Positions 43,453 to 52,105 of a stretch of 64,000 bases of DNA are shown here, one piece after another. Source of the stretch: Leptospiraceae bacterium (GTDB lineage Bacteria > Spirochaetota > Leptospiria > Leptospirales > Leptospiraceae); assembly GCA_016711485.1 (NCBI GenBank), contig JADJSX010000034.1, positions 1 through 64,000 of the forward strand. Direction: 5' to 3'. The first letter of the stretch is position 1; the number at the start of each line of letters is the position of its first letter. The notes below the pieces were generated by a model. That model worked only from the letters and a program-made list of their open reading frames with translations, was not told the DNA's origin and did not search any database. The position numbers and the translations under genes are program-made.

Positions 43453-44730
43453 TTATTTTTTTTCGATTCTAGTGATAAGTAAAATCACAAAAAAAATAAG
43501 GGAAGCAGAAACGATAAAAGTAAGAAAAGGTCCGGAGGAAAAATAAAGGAGAGAAAAGGAAAGCGGAGAAATCCCACGCGCTAGTGCCCCAAAACCTCTC
43601 ATAATTCCAAGGTTCTTCCCTTGGTCTTGGGTGGAAGAAAAAAGGGAAGCAAGGGATGACAGTCCAGGATTCAAAAATGCACTGCCAAGGGAAATGATAC
43701 CCAATGACAATATTGTAAAACCGAAAGAACGTGAAAAACTTAGCAAACAAAGTCCAAAAAACAATGCCACCGCCCCAAAAAGAGCAATTTTCTTCTCCGC
43801 AATTTTACCAGATATTCGACGAATAACCCCACCTTGGACTAAAATGATGATAGATCCTAAATATACAAAAGTATATCCAATCTGCCTAGGGTTAAATTCC
43901 AAAACGTCATATAGAAAAAAATTAATACAAAACTCAAACCCAGAGAAGGATAAAGAAAAAATTAAATAAATAAGACTAAGCAATGGTAGTTCTTTTACTT
44001 GAGTATGACGAAGTCCCAAGATAGGATGAAACTCTCTCCTAACATTAATTTTTTCAGGATGAAAGGTCTCTCGAAATACAAATATAACTAAGAGTAAATT
44101 AACAAATGCGATTAGAACGGAAAGTAAAGCGGAAGAGGAAAATACAGTAACACCGTAAGAAACTAAATTTGGAAAAATTTGAGTTAGGTCGTAAGTAGAT
44201 AAAATTCCACCTAAAGGCGGCCCAAACATAAAACCAAGCCCAATTCCCGCTCCAATCATCCCCATACCTTTTGCTCGGTCCTTTTCTGATGTAACGTCTG
44301 CCATCGCAGCAGATGCAACGGAAATATTTCCTCCCATACAGCCTGTTACAAGTCGGGAAACTACAAACAAAGTAAAACTTCCCGAAAAAAACCAAACCAG
44401 ATACCCTAAAAAATTTCCTGTGGAAGTAATAACCAGAGCTGGTTTTCGACCAACTCTATCCGAAAGCCTCCCCCAAATGGGTGCGAAAAAAAATTGTAGT
44501 ATAGAATAAATACTCCCTACAAATCCACCAAATAGGACAATAAAAAGTTTATTCTCCGAACTTGGTTCAAATAAATGAATGATACTTAAAAAAAACTGGA
44601 GAACGGAATCAGTTTCTCGTGATAGAAAGAATTTTAATGTTTCGGGAAATATTGGGAATATGACAGAAAAACCCATCATATCGATAAACACAGTGAGAAA
44701 TAATACTAACTTTTCCCGTTTATTACTCAT
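43453..44730 (-). CDS. MFS transporter (tetracycline-efflux-like family)
   Basis: This 425-residue inner-membrane protein has about twelve hydrophobic segments and the major-facilitator motifs APIWGRLSDRVGRKPALVIT (motif A) near 90-110 and SRLVTGCMGGNISVASAAMA in TM4. It opens with VLFLTVFIDMMGFSVIFPIF, typical of the multidrug/tetracycline-resistance-like drug:H+ antiporters. The real substrate cannot be told from sequence. It is downstream of the phasin-like gene on the same strand but separated by a terminator, so it is its own unit. The start at 44730 follows a weak GGAG-like site. Confidence 0.87.
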   Translation of the reverse strand: MSNKREKLVLFLTVFIDMMGFSVIFPIFPETLKFFLSRETDSVLQFFLSIIHLFEPSSENKLFIVLFGGFVGSIYSILQFFFAPIWGRLSDRVGRKPALVITSTGNFLGYLVWFFSGSFTLFVVSRLVTGCMGGNISVASAAMADVTSEKDRAKGMGMIGAGIGLGFMFGPPLGGILSTYDLTQIFPNLVSYGVTVFSSSALLSVLIAFVNLLLVIFVFRETFHPEKINVRREFHPILGLRHTQVKELPLLSLIYLIFSLSFSGFEFCINFFLYDVLEFNPRQIGYTFVYLGSIIILVQGGVIRRISGKIAEKKIALFGAVALFFGLCLLSFSRSFGFTILSLGIISLGSAFLNPGLSSLASLFSSTQDQGKNLGIMRGFGALARGISPLSFSLLYFSSGPFLTFIVSASLIFFVILLITRIEKK

Positions 44731-44752
44731 TTAATTATTGGATTATGTTTAG

Positions 44753-44784
44753 AAATAAAAAATGCCGGAGAAAAAACCGGCATT
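44753..44784 (-). terminator. Rho-independent terminator of the phasin-like gene
   Basis: AATGCCGG and CCGGCATT form an 8-bp stem with an eight-base loop. On the minus strand it is followed by TTTTTTATTT (44753-44760), a proper U-tract. It lies 24 bases past the stop of the phasin-like gene. Confidence 0.85.
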
Positions 44785-44808
44785 GAAATCAAAAATACTG
44801 TGTCCAGC

Positions 44809-45177
44809 TTAGTTAGCAGGTTTGTATTTTTCGATTACAGCTTTTAACTCGTCAAGGGCAGCCTTAGCTTGTGTTTTAACTTGCTCTGGTAATGCAGAAT
44901 CTACTTGGTTGTAAATACCTTCAAAATTTGCTTGTGCTTTAGCAACGATATCTTGGTAGCTAGCGTTTGCATTATCTAAAACATCTTTTGTGTCTTTAAT
45001 AGTTTTGTTAAGTAAATCTCTTACTTGAACTGACTGTTCAGATTGGTCAGTTTCTCCTTTTTGCTTAATTTCGTTGAATTTTTTCTCGAAATCAGAAAGA
45101 GAATTTTTAAGAACTTCTTCTCCTGTTTTAAATAAAGCGATTCCTGCATTTACTACGTCTGTTAGAACTTTTTCCAT
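44809..45177 (-). CDS. Phasin-like coiled-coil protein
   Basis: I chose the ATG at 45177 because GGAGAAAAC lies just before it; the open frame extends 12 codons further without support. The 122-residue protein is one long amphipathic helix set: KVLTDVVNAGIALFKTGEEV, FEKKFNEIKQKGETDQSEQS, VRDLLNKTIKDTKDVLDNAN. It belongs to the phasin-related helical proteins known from Leptospira and others. Phasins coat polyhydroxyalkanoate granules, but no PHA synthase is seen here, so the real role is open. It has its own terminator. Confidence 0.75.
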   Translation of the reverse strand: MEKVLTDVVNAGIALFKTGEEVLKNSLSDFEKKFNEIKQKGETDQSEQSVQVRDLLNKTIKDTKDVLDNANASYQDIVAKAQANFEGIYNQVDSALPEQVKTQAKAALDELKAVIEKYKPAN

Positions 45178-45323
45178 TTTTTGTTTTCTCCAAATTTTTA
45201 GTTCAGCTACCACAATTTATTTTCAATGCTCTTTGTATACAAGAAAATGCTTGCAACATGCAAGATAATCCTTAGCTATTTACTATAGATTCTAATAGAG
45301 CAGAATAAAAATGAATCAAACTT

Positions 45324-45869
45324 TCATTTTACAATTTTCATTTTCTCTTGTTCGTTTATTTTTTTTACGACTTCATTTAGTTGAGAAGAAAGCGCCCTAG
45401 ATTCTCTATCACTAAGCCCAAAATTAAGGGTGTCCTTTCTATTTGAGTAACTGAGAAATAAGTTCTTTTTAGATTCGATGATTTTAGTTATCACTTCTGG
45501 ACTAAGTTCTGATTCTAACTTTACAATATCCGTATAATCTGTTGAAACTTTCTTTAAGTTATAATAAGTTCCGTCCAAATAAATAGACAAACCTACAGGC
45601 AAATCAGTATCTAACATATCTAGATGATAAACTAAAGCATATTTTTTATCTCCAGTTGAATTATAATAAATTCCTTTAATCATTAAACTTTTCGCTTTCC
45701 CCATTGTGCAAAAAGGCGAATACCAAGTAAACTCTGTACATATGGTTTCGGATTTGACGGTAACTTGATCTAAATTTGGTTCAGGAATAACTTGCAAACT
45801 ATTACAATTTAATAAAAAACTTAAAACACCCAAAATTAAAATTTGAAAAAAAAGATTTTTGTTCATCAA
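45324..45869 (-). CDS. Lipoprotein, unknown function
   Basis: This 181-residue protein has a lipoprotein signal (FQILILGVLSFLLNCNSLQV, lipidated Cys near 22) and no recognisable domain. The mature part has two Cys (SETICTEFTWYSPFCTMGKA) that may form a disulfide, a beta-rich middle (MIKGIYYNSTGDKKYALVYH) and a charged helical end (REQ-type, EVVKKINEQEKMKIVK). It is probably anchored to a membrane. No operon partner is evident. Confidence 0.65.
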   Translation of the reverse strand: MMNKNLFFQILILGVLSFLLNCNSLQVIPEPNLDQVTVKSETICTEFTWYSPFCTMGKAKSLMIKGIYYNSTGDKKYALVYHLDMLDTDLPVGLSIYLDGTYYNLKKVSTDYTDIVKLESELSPEVITKIIESKKNLFLSYSNRKDTLNFGLSDRESRALSSQLNEVVKKINEQEKMKIVK

Positions 45870-45955
45870 AAAATAAACTCCTAATTTATTTTTAATTTAA
45901 TTTACGTACCTAAAAAATCAATTACAAGAATTGAGTTTTTAGAAAATTAGTCATT

Positions 45956-47176
45956 ATGATTTCATTCCCCAAAGATAAAATAAACGTTCTTCTCTTAGAA
46001 AACATCCACGAAAATGCATACAATCTATTTAAGAATGATGGTTTTTCCGTTCAATTAATGAAAGATGCTTATTCGGAAGATGATTTATGTGAAGCAATCA
46101 AAGATGTCCATGTCCTAGGAATTCGAAGCAAAACGAATGTAACCGCAAAAGTTTTTGAAAATGCACATAAATTATTAACTTTAGGATGTTTTTGCATAGG
46201 CACCAATCAAGTAGACTTATCCACTGCAGAAAAAAAAGGAATTCCAGTTTTTAATGCTCCCTACAGTAATACCAGAAGTGTTGCTGAACTTGTAATCGCA
46301 GAGATAATTTTCCTAGCACGTAAAACGGGCGACCAATCGCGAGATGCTCATTTAGGAAAATGGAATAAAATTGCAGTCGGATGTTTTGAAGTCCGAGGTA
46401 AAACACTAGGTATAATTGGATATGGTCATATTGGCTCGCAAGTTTCCATTCTGGCAGAAGCATTTGGAATGAAAGTGATATTTTATGACATCCAAACTAA
46501 ACTTCCTTTAGGAAATGCGCAAAGTGCAGATACGTATGAAGAAGTTCTAAAAAATTCTGACTTCATAAGCTATCATGTTCCAGAAAGTCCTGATACAGTA
46601 AACCTTCTTGGAGCCAAAGAAATCGCCATCCTAAAAAAAGGGACTTATGTATTAAACCTTTCTCGAGGTCGAGTAATCGACATAGAGGCTTTAACAGCTG
46701 CTATCAAATCGGGACATATTGCGGGAGCAGGGATTGATGTATTTCCCGAAGAACCCAAATCAAACAAAGACCCGTTTGTAAGTCCCCTCCAAAATCTACC
46801 GAACGTAATATTAACTCCTCATATCGGAGGTAGTACGGAAGAGGCACAAAGAAATATTGGATTAGAAGTCGCAAATAAACTTTTGCGTTTTGTAAACAAT
46901 GGGTCTACTTCGTTTGCGGTAAATTTTCCAAATCTTGAGTTACCACTATTAAAAGACAATCATAGAATATTGAATGTGCATAAGAACCAACCTGGCTTTT
47001 TGCGAGATATAAATAAAATTGTATCGGATGTAGGCGCAAATATCAGTTCACAATATCTATCTACAACTTCTGAGATAGGTTATTTGATTATGGACATTAA
47101 TAAAAATCTAGGGGATCAAGTAAAAGACGAAATTACGAAAAATCCTCTGAATATAAAAACTCGAATTCTGTATTAG
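45956..47176 (+). CDS. serA: D-3-phosphoglycerate dehydrogenase
   Basis: This 406-residue NAD-dependent enzyme starts serine synthesis by oxidising 3-phosphoglycerate. The sequence shows the substrate segment LGIRSKTNVTAKVF, the Rossmann motif LGIIGYGHIGSQV, SRGRVIDIEALTAAIKSGHI, GAGIDVFPEEP and LTPHIGGSTEEAQRNI with the catalytic Arg, Glu and His, followed by a C-terminal ACT domain (about 330-406, NKNQPGFLRDINKIVSDVGA) for serine feedback. The length matches the E. coli-type enzyme. It ends in a strong terminator. Confidence 0.93.
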   Translation: MISFPKDKINVLLLENIHENAYNLFKNDGFSVQLMKDAYSEDDLCEAIKDVHVLGIRSKTNVTAKVFENAHKLLTLGCFCIGTNQVDLSTAEKKGIPVFNAPYSNTRSVAELVIAEIIFLARKTGDQSRDAHLGKWNKIAVGCFEVRGKTLGIIGYGHIGSQVSILAEAFGMKVIFYDIQTKLPLGNAQSADTYEEVLKNSDFISYHVPESPDTVNLLGAKEIAILKKGTYVLNLSRGRVIDIEALTAAIKSGHIAGAGIDVFPEEPKSNKDPFVSPLQNLPNVILTPHIGGSTEEAQRNIGLEVANKLLRFVNNGSTSFAVNFPNLELPLLKDNHRILNVHKNQPGFLRDINKIVSDVGANISSQYLSTTSEIGYLIMDINKNLGDQVKDEITKNPLNIKTRILY

Positions 47177-47187
47177 TTAGCAAAGCA

Positions 47188-47236
47188 GTTTCAACTACTC
47201 TATCATTTATCTGAGTAGTTGAAACAAATTTTTTAA
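47188..47236 (+). terminator. Rho-independent terminator after serA
   Basis: A 13-bp stem (GTTTCAACTACTC pairing with GAGTAGTTGAAAC) with a 12-base loop is followed by AAATTTTTTAAA. It lies 12 bases after the serA stop and overlaps the 3' end of the convergent chemotaxis gene. Confidence 0.85.
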
Positions 47237-48915
47237 AGTTTAAAGAAACTGACTTGTTCTTTTAAATTGTCAGAAACAGACTCCAAGAATTTTGAGTCGT
47301 CGGATAACGCATCAAGTCTTGTAAAATTCGTTAACGTTACTTTACTAATGTCATTTGCTGTTTCAGAGATAGACGAAATAGCACGTAAATGTTCATCGGT
47401 AGATTTAAAAATCTCAGCAGAAATTGATTTTACATTTTGAATTGTGACTTCTAAGTGTGAGGTTAACTGGCTGTATTGCTCAATAAGTCCTTTCACATCA
47501 TTTGTTTTTACATTGATTCCTTTTACTCGTTCCAAAATAGCATCAAACATTGAAGTAAGTTCAGCCAAACCTTCCATTCCAGCTTTTACAAGGGTAGAAT
47601 TTTTTCGGACAATATCTTTAATAGATTTTGTACTGCCGGCTGTTTGATCCGCTAACCTAGATACTTCAGCAGCTACCACAGCAAAACCTTTTCCTTCGTT
47701 CCCCGCTCTTGCCGCTTCAATAGAAGCATTGAGTGCAAGTAAATTAGTTTGGTCAGCAATCGTATTAATAATCGATACAACTTCTGTTATCTGATCTGTT
47801 GTACTGTAAATTTCTTGCATTCTTTGATTTAGTGTATTTAAGGATTTTTTTCCTTGGTCCAAGTCTCCTGATATTACTGCGGTTTCCCTGGTCGTAATTT
47901 TGGTTTTATCTCCTAAGTTTTGAACTAAGGCAGATTGGTCTTTCAACTTTGACAACATTTGTTCAATTTTATTACTTTGTTCTGAAGTCATTACGTTTAT
48001 ACTATTGCTAGCATTTACAATTTCAAAGATTTTCTTCGCAATTGCTTCCGATCCAGCAGTTTGTTTTTCTAAATCGTCACGCATCATTACTACAGCAATT
48101 TTCATATTCATCGAAGAGGATTTTACATCTTCTGAAGCAAGGAAAATACCTTTTACAACATTATTGAATTTACTAACTAAGCCACCAATGGAACGAAATA
48201 AATCAGCAAACTCACCTTTCCCTTTCGCCTCAACTTCAACTGTCAAATCTCCCTTCGCAATTCCGCCTGAATAATCGGCCGCTTTTTCTAATGGTTTAAT
48301 AACTCCGCGAGAAAGCCAAATGATAACAAATAAAGTGGCACTGAGGCCGAGAATGGAAAGTATAAAAGCAGAATAATACAACATTCTAGAATTAAAAATT
48401 TGATTTTTTAGAGTCTCCGACAATCTAGATTTTTGGCTTTCAAAAAAATTCATCACTGCAAGGGAATAAATCTTTTTATTTTCGCTATATTCACGTCCTT
48501 TGAGAACAGCCTGTGCTTCTTTTAGTTGATTCGTTTCGCCAAACGTAAACATTTTTGTCTCTAAATCTATCAGAATCTTGTTTGCGTCAGATACATTTTC
48601 AAATATTTTTTTCTCTTCTGAGCCGGCATTCTTCATACTATATTCAAGCTCTTTATCCAAGAGAGAAACATGTTTATCATACATTTCCTTAAAATTAGCT
48701 TCACCTGAATAAGAAAAAAAGACTGCATTGTCTGTAATTTTTGTATCTTCTAAAAGAATCGACCAGGCACTATTAAAAAGTGGAATTTCGGAATTTAAAA
48801 TTCTTTCTGAATTTTGATACGAAATATAACTTATCACAATAGTCGCAATAGAAAAAAACAGATTTAAGAATGCCACAAAAAATGCTGCAGGAAGGATTAG
48901 ATTTTTGATTTTCAT
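47233..48915 (-). CDS. Methyl-accepting chemotaxis protein
   Basis: This 560-residue inner-membrane receptor has a first membrane helix (about 10-32), a periplasmic helical bundle (about 33-178), a second helix (about 180-202), HAMP (about 203-255) and a signalling domain with the intact hairpin tip NLLALNASIEAARAGNEGKG. Its sensor half differs from the other receptor (19005-20735), so it probably binds another ligand. It ends SDNLKEQVSFFKL, without a CheR-docking pentapeptide. It is convergent with serA across a shared terminator. Confidence 0.93.
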   Translation of the reverse strand: MKIKNLILPAAFFVAFLNLFFSIATIVISYISYQNSERILNSEIPLFNSAWSILLEDTKITDNAVFFSYSGEANFKEMYDKHVSLLDKELEYSMKNAGSEEKKIFENVSDANKILIDLETKMFTFGETNQLKEAQAVLKGREYSENKKIYSLAVMNFFESQKSRLSETLKNQIFNSRMLYYSAFILSILGLSATLFVIIWLSRGVIKPLEKAADYSGGIAKGDLTVEVEAKGKGEFADLFRSIGGLVSKFNNVVKGIFLASEDVKSSSMNMKIAVVMMRDDLEKQTAGSEAIAKKIFEIVNASNSINVMTSEQSNKIEQMLSKLKDQSALVQNLGDKTKITTRETAVISGDLDQGKKSLNTLNQRMQEIYSTTDQITEVVSIINTIADQTNLLALNASIEAARAGNEGKGFAVVAAEVSRLADQTAGSTKSIKDIVRKNSTLVKAGMEGLAELTSMFDAILERVKGINVKTNDVKGLIEQYSQLTSHLEVTIQNVKSISAEIFKSTDEHLRAISSISETANDISKVTLTNFTRLDALSDDSKFLESVSDNLKEQVSFFKL

Positions 48916-49108
48916 ATTATACCATTAAAAAATATCTATTAATTAGAATCGGTCAATTTTAACTCTATATTGTCAAATAAAGTTCTTTTTATTCCAGAAA
49001 AGATTTCTATCTTTCCCAGTTTGAGAAATAAATAAATAAAAAATGTTTTTTATTTAAATTGCCCTATGAAAATGCTGACTCAGAATACAATTAGAGGAAA
49101 ATATTGTC

Positions 49109-50413
49109 ATGAAAGTTTGTGTAATTGGAAGTGGTTATGTAGGACTCGTTGCGGGTGCCTGTTTTGCTGAATACGGAAACGATATCATATGCGTAGATAT
49201 TGACGAGAAAAAGATAAACAACCTCAAAAATGGAATCATACCCATCTATGAACCCGGTTTATCTGAAATGGTGTCCCATAATGTAAGAAGGAAACGACTT
49301 GAATTTACGACTTCCCTCAAACAGGGTGTGGAAAATTCAGATATAATTTTCATTGCGGTAGGAACTCCTACGGGTGCTGAAGGGGAAGCCGATCTTTCGA
49401 TGGTAATCTCAGTCGCAAAAGAAATCGGTAAATCCATGAACGGCTATAAAATCATCGTAGATAAATCGACGGTTCCAGTCGGAACTGCAGATAAAGTGAG
49501 AGCAGCTGTGTCTGCCGAAACAACTCATCCATTTGATATTGTTTCCAATCCTGAATTTTTAAAAGAAGGTGTTGCCTTAGAAGATTTTATGCGACCAGAA
49601 CGAGTCGTGATTGGTGCAGACTCGGAACAAGCTGGACAAACAATGAAAGAACTTTACGCTCCTTTTGTATTAAATGGAAATCCAATTTTACTCATGAGCA
49701 CAAAATCTGCCGAAATCACAAAATACGCTTGTAATGCTTTTCTTGCTACGAAAATATCTTTCGCAAATGAGATTGCAAATCTTTGTGATAACGTCGGGGC
49801 TAATTACGATGATGTGCGTTACGGAATGGGAACAGATTCTCGTATTGGTAAAAAATTTCTTTATGCCGGAATTGGTTACGGTGGTTCTTGTTTTCCAAAA
49901 GACGTAAGAGCATTAATCAAAACTGCGAAAGATGTAGGCTCACCGATTCGTATTATTGAAATGGTCGAAGAAGTAAACGAAAAACAAAAAGTCAAACTAC
50001 TCGCAAAAATAGAGTCCCACTACAAAGGTGAATCTCTAAAAGGCAAAACATTCGCAGTATGGGGATTAGCCTTTAAACCAGATACAGACGATATGCGTGA
50101 GGCACCTTCGATTCCAATTCTTTCCGAATTACACAGACTAGGCGTAAACCTTCAGGTATACGATCCGGAAGCAGAAAAAACATCTAAATACTATTTCGAA
50201 AATAAGGTAAAATACGCCTCTGATGCATACGAAGCGTTAGACGGAGCAGAAGCACTTTTATTACTCACTGAATGGCGAGAGTTTCGAGAACCTGATTTTA
50301 ACAGAGTAAAAAAACTTCTTACACAAAAGTTAATCTTTGACGGAAGAAATTTATACAAAAAACCACTGATGAATCGTCATGGATTTACTCACTATGGAAT
50401 TGGAATGGTGTAA
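49109..50413 (+). CDS. UDP-glucose 6-dehydrogenase
   Basis: This 434-residue NAD-dependent enzyme makes UDP-glucuronate from UDP-glucose for surface polysaccharides. It has the Rossmann start VCVIGSGYVGLVAGACFAEY, VDKSTVPVGTADKVRAAV, SNPEFLKEGVALEDFMRPER and IGYGGSCFPKDVRALIK with the catalytic Cys (near residue 259), and the C-terminal UDP-binding domain with LKGKTFAVWGLAFKPDTDDM. A GAGG site precedes the ATG at 49109. Length is normal. Neighbouring genes do not belong to a polysaccharide cluster. Confidence 0.93.
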   Translation: MKVCVIGSGYVGLVAGACFAEYGNDIICVDIDEKKINNLKNGIIPIYEPGLSEMVSHNVRRKRLEFTTSLKQGVENSDIIFIAVGTPTGAEGEADLSMVISVAKEIGKSMNGYKIIVDKSTVPVGTADKVRAAVSAETTHPFDIVSNPEFLKEGVALEDFMRPERVVIGADSEQAGQTMKELYAPFVLNGNPILLMSTKSAEITKYACNAFLATKISFANEIANLCDNVGANYDDVRYGMGTDSRIGKKFLYAGIGYGGSCFPKDVRALIKTAKDVGSPIRIIEMVEEVNEKQKVKLLAKIESHYKGESLKGKTFAVWGLAFKPDTDDMREAPSIPILSELHRLGVNLQVYDPEAEKTSKYYFENKVKYASDAYEALDGAEALLLLTEWREFREPDFNRVKKLLTQKLIFDGRNLYKKPLMNRHGFTHYGIGMV

Positions 50414-50527
50414 AAAACATCTCAAAGCCGGTGTATATTTTAAAAATAAGCGTAAATCAAAGAATAAGCACCGGCAAAAATAACACAGATCGAAGTAATT
50501 TCAAATAGGACATTACTTAACTCTATC

Positions 50528-51205
50528 TTATTTTACCTCTCTACTGAGCGAATATTTTAGATGGTCTCTATTTTTCAGAAATTTTTGAAAGAAAAAATAA
50601 ATATCCGGATTTCCCAATTGTTGAATAGGAATATATACCGCACAAAATATTCCGTCTACAAGTCCAAAAAGTCCGTGAGCAATCCTCTTATTCCTCTCTA
50701 CCCCTACTCCAAAGGTTCTTGCAAAAGTATCTCGGTCTTTGCTGCTAGATTCATGTAAAGAAAAACCACTGGCCTTCAAATCAGGATGAACTTCGTCAAC
50801 TTCCTGCCAATAAGACTTTGCATCGGACGATATATGAAATATCTTTGCATCGGGAAGGATTTTTCTCGCGTATTTTTCTAAATCCAATACTTGATAATGG
50901 CACGCGTTTGTATGAATATTAGGTAGTGTGGATACTATAGATACTCCCCTACTCAGTATTTCTCTTGTTAAATTCACTTTAGCATTTCTAGCGGGAGCTA
51001 TTACGAAATCGGTTTGTAGTGACTCTCCTATTCTAGGCTTTTTTCCAAGTAAATGAATTTCTGATTCACCAAGATAGACTTTTCGTCTATCGACTGTCGT
51101 TTGATTGTTCAAATTTAACTCCTTTGGTATTAGATATTTTTTAAAATTCGTAGTATTTTTATTTTTGACTTGTCTGTAAATCAAAGAGGCTTTTATCGTT
51201 TCCAT
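50528..51205 (-). CDS. Tpx-like peroxiredoxin, single catalytic Cys
   Basis: This 225-residue protein looks like a thiol peroxidase (Tpx-type peroxiredoxin): HLLGKKPRIGESLQTDFVIA, then SIVSTLPNIHTNACHYQVLD with Thr99 and peroxidatic Cys102, and a later Arg in KRIAHGLFGLVDG. The usual resolving Cys of Tpx (about 35 residues after the first) is missing; the only other Cys in this region lies in GIFCAVYIPI. It therefore probably works as a one-Cys enzyme with an external reductant. The N-terminal ~40 residues are extra. It is followed at 51219-51333 (upstream on this strand) by a MITE, which may affect its promoter. Confidence 0.7.
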   Translation of the reverse strand: METIKASLIYRQVKNKNTTNFKKYLIPKELNLNNQTTVDRRKVYLGESEIHLLGKKPRIGESLQTDFVIAPARNAKVNLTREILSRGVSIVSTLPNIHTNACHYQVLDLEKYARKILPDAKIFHISSDAKSYWQEVDEVHPDLKASGFSLHESSSKDRDTFARTFGVGVERNKRIAHGLFGLVDGIFCAVYIPIQQLGNPDIYFFFQKFLKNRDHLKYSLSREVK

Positions 51206-51218
51206 AACAAATATTCCT

Positions 51219-51333
51219 AGATACCCTTCGCTAAAAGTAATTACATATTTGAAATCGAAAATACTGCATTTGCCTCTACCAAACTCTATTTCTAAAAAGT
51301 CAAATTGGTAATTATTTTTGCCGTTTGGTATCT
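51219..51333. repeat. MITE copy M2, complete
   Basis: This 115-bp element is bounded by AGATACC and GGTATCT. The ends atacccttcgctaaaagtaa and gtaattatttttgccgtttg are imperfect inverted repeats. Its reverse complement matches the truncated copy at 20908. It sits 14 bases upstream of the Tpx-like start, and supplies the last seven codons and stop of the small frame at 51312-51494. Confidence 0.7.
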
Positions 51334-51494
51334 AAGTTTTCAACAGATAAACCCGGTATCTGCAATGAGTTTGCAATCCCTGAAAAATCCAATTGCAAAT
51401 TATCAGAGGTATCCCCATCTTCAAATTTTAAGTAGCGAACGAAAACCTTTTTGAATGAATAACTAAGGATAATTAAAATTAGCCTCAACAACAA
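51312..51494 (-). CDS. Small membrane-type frame closed by a MITE
   Basis: This 60-codon frame starts at a TTG, has a hydrophobic N-terminus (LLRLILIILSYSFKK) and an acidic tail (FEDGDTSDNLQLDF). The last six residues and the stop come from the inverted end of the MITE at 51219-51333. No ribosome site is seen. It lies 7 bases after the His/Cys membrane protein gene on the same strand, so it may be the cut-off remainder of an operon partner. I do not recognise it. Confidence 0.3.
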   Translation of the reverse strand: MLLRLILIILSYSFKKVFVRYLKFEDGDTSDNLQLDFSGIANSLQIPGLSVENLDTKRQK

Positions 51495-51501
51495 ACGATA
51501 G

Positions 51502-51843
51502 TTAAACCTTTGGTGGGGCTCGTGGAGAGAATAATCCCGAATAACTTTGTAATGTCAATATTAAAGAAACGCAAATTACTATTCCGGATTGAAAAGAGAA
51601 TTGAATATGATTTATATATCGAGTGAAATGTAAGTGAATGTTACGATAAGTAAAACAAAATTCGCAATGTTCGGCAATTTGGTTTTTTTCAAGGCTCGGT
51701 GTTTTTAATTCTACAATAGACTTTGATGCAAGTTTATGAAAATGAAATGAATTAACAATCATTGCAAAACAAAGAACGAACAAAAATGCTGTAAATACAT
51801 ATCCGCCACTCTTTCTAGATTGTAAAATATTTTCCAATATCAT
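51502..51843 (-). CDS. Small His/Cys membrane protein (probable zinc locus)
   Basis: This 113-residue protein has an N-terminal membrane helix (about 15-32), a periplasmic-type His/Cys stretch (NSFHFHKLAS, then HCEFCFTYRNIHLHF) and a second helix (about 80-100). The protein encoded divergently at 52171 has the same plan: a helix, H-x-H clusters, a C-x2-C and a second helix. Small proteins of this sort often bind zinc or copper at the membrane. Its start lies 31 bases from the palindrome at 51874-51898. A function in zinc handling is inferred from that operator and the ZnuABC genes nearby. Confidence 0.65.
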   Translation of the reverse strand: MILENILQSRKSGGYVFTAFLFVLCFAMIVNSFHFHKLASKSIVELKTPSLEKNQIAEHCEFCFTYRNIHLHFTRYINHIQFSFQSGIVICVSLILTLQSYSGLFSPRAPPKV

Positions 51844-51873
51844 AAACTAGCGTCCATATTAATTTGGATCAAA

Positions 51874-51898
51874 GTAAATGCAACAATGTTTCATTTAC
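51874..51898. promoter_or_regulatory. Palindromic operator 1 (Zur-like)
   Basis: GTAAATGcAACA and TGTTtCATTTAC form a near-perfect 25-bp palindrome around a central a. It lies upstream of the minus-strand gene at 51843. The same sequence, inverted, recurs at 52106-52130. The layout (A/T-rich arms, AACA/TGTT core) fits Fur-family sites; Zur is suggested by the neighbouring zinc genes. Confidence 0.65.
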
Positions 51899-52105
51899 TA
51901 CTAAAGATTATTTATACTCCTATAATTTTTCTTTTTTGCGTAACGTCAGTTCTTTAATTTGTTTTTCATTTTCTGCTTTCATTTTAAAATCTTCATACAT
52001 AATTCTATCCTTAATAAAATAGAGCGGTAAAACAAAATTAGATACTACTCACAAATATTTCCTTCTACTATAACCGATTAAGACTTTAATTTTATTTGTC
52101 AATTT

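Noticed and set aside
50440..50523. 27-residue hydrophobic frame after the Tpx-like gene, minus strand (ELSNVLFEITSICVIFAGAY...)
   Set aside because: It looks like a membrane helix and follows the stop closely, but there is no ATG, GTG or TTG start; too little to call a gene.
51920..52000. 26-codon minus-strand frame between the two operators
   Set aside because: It has an ATG but ends in the R-family string and overlaps nothing conserved; chance is likely.
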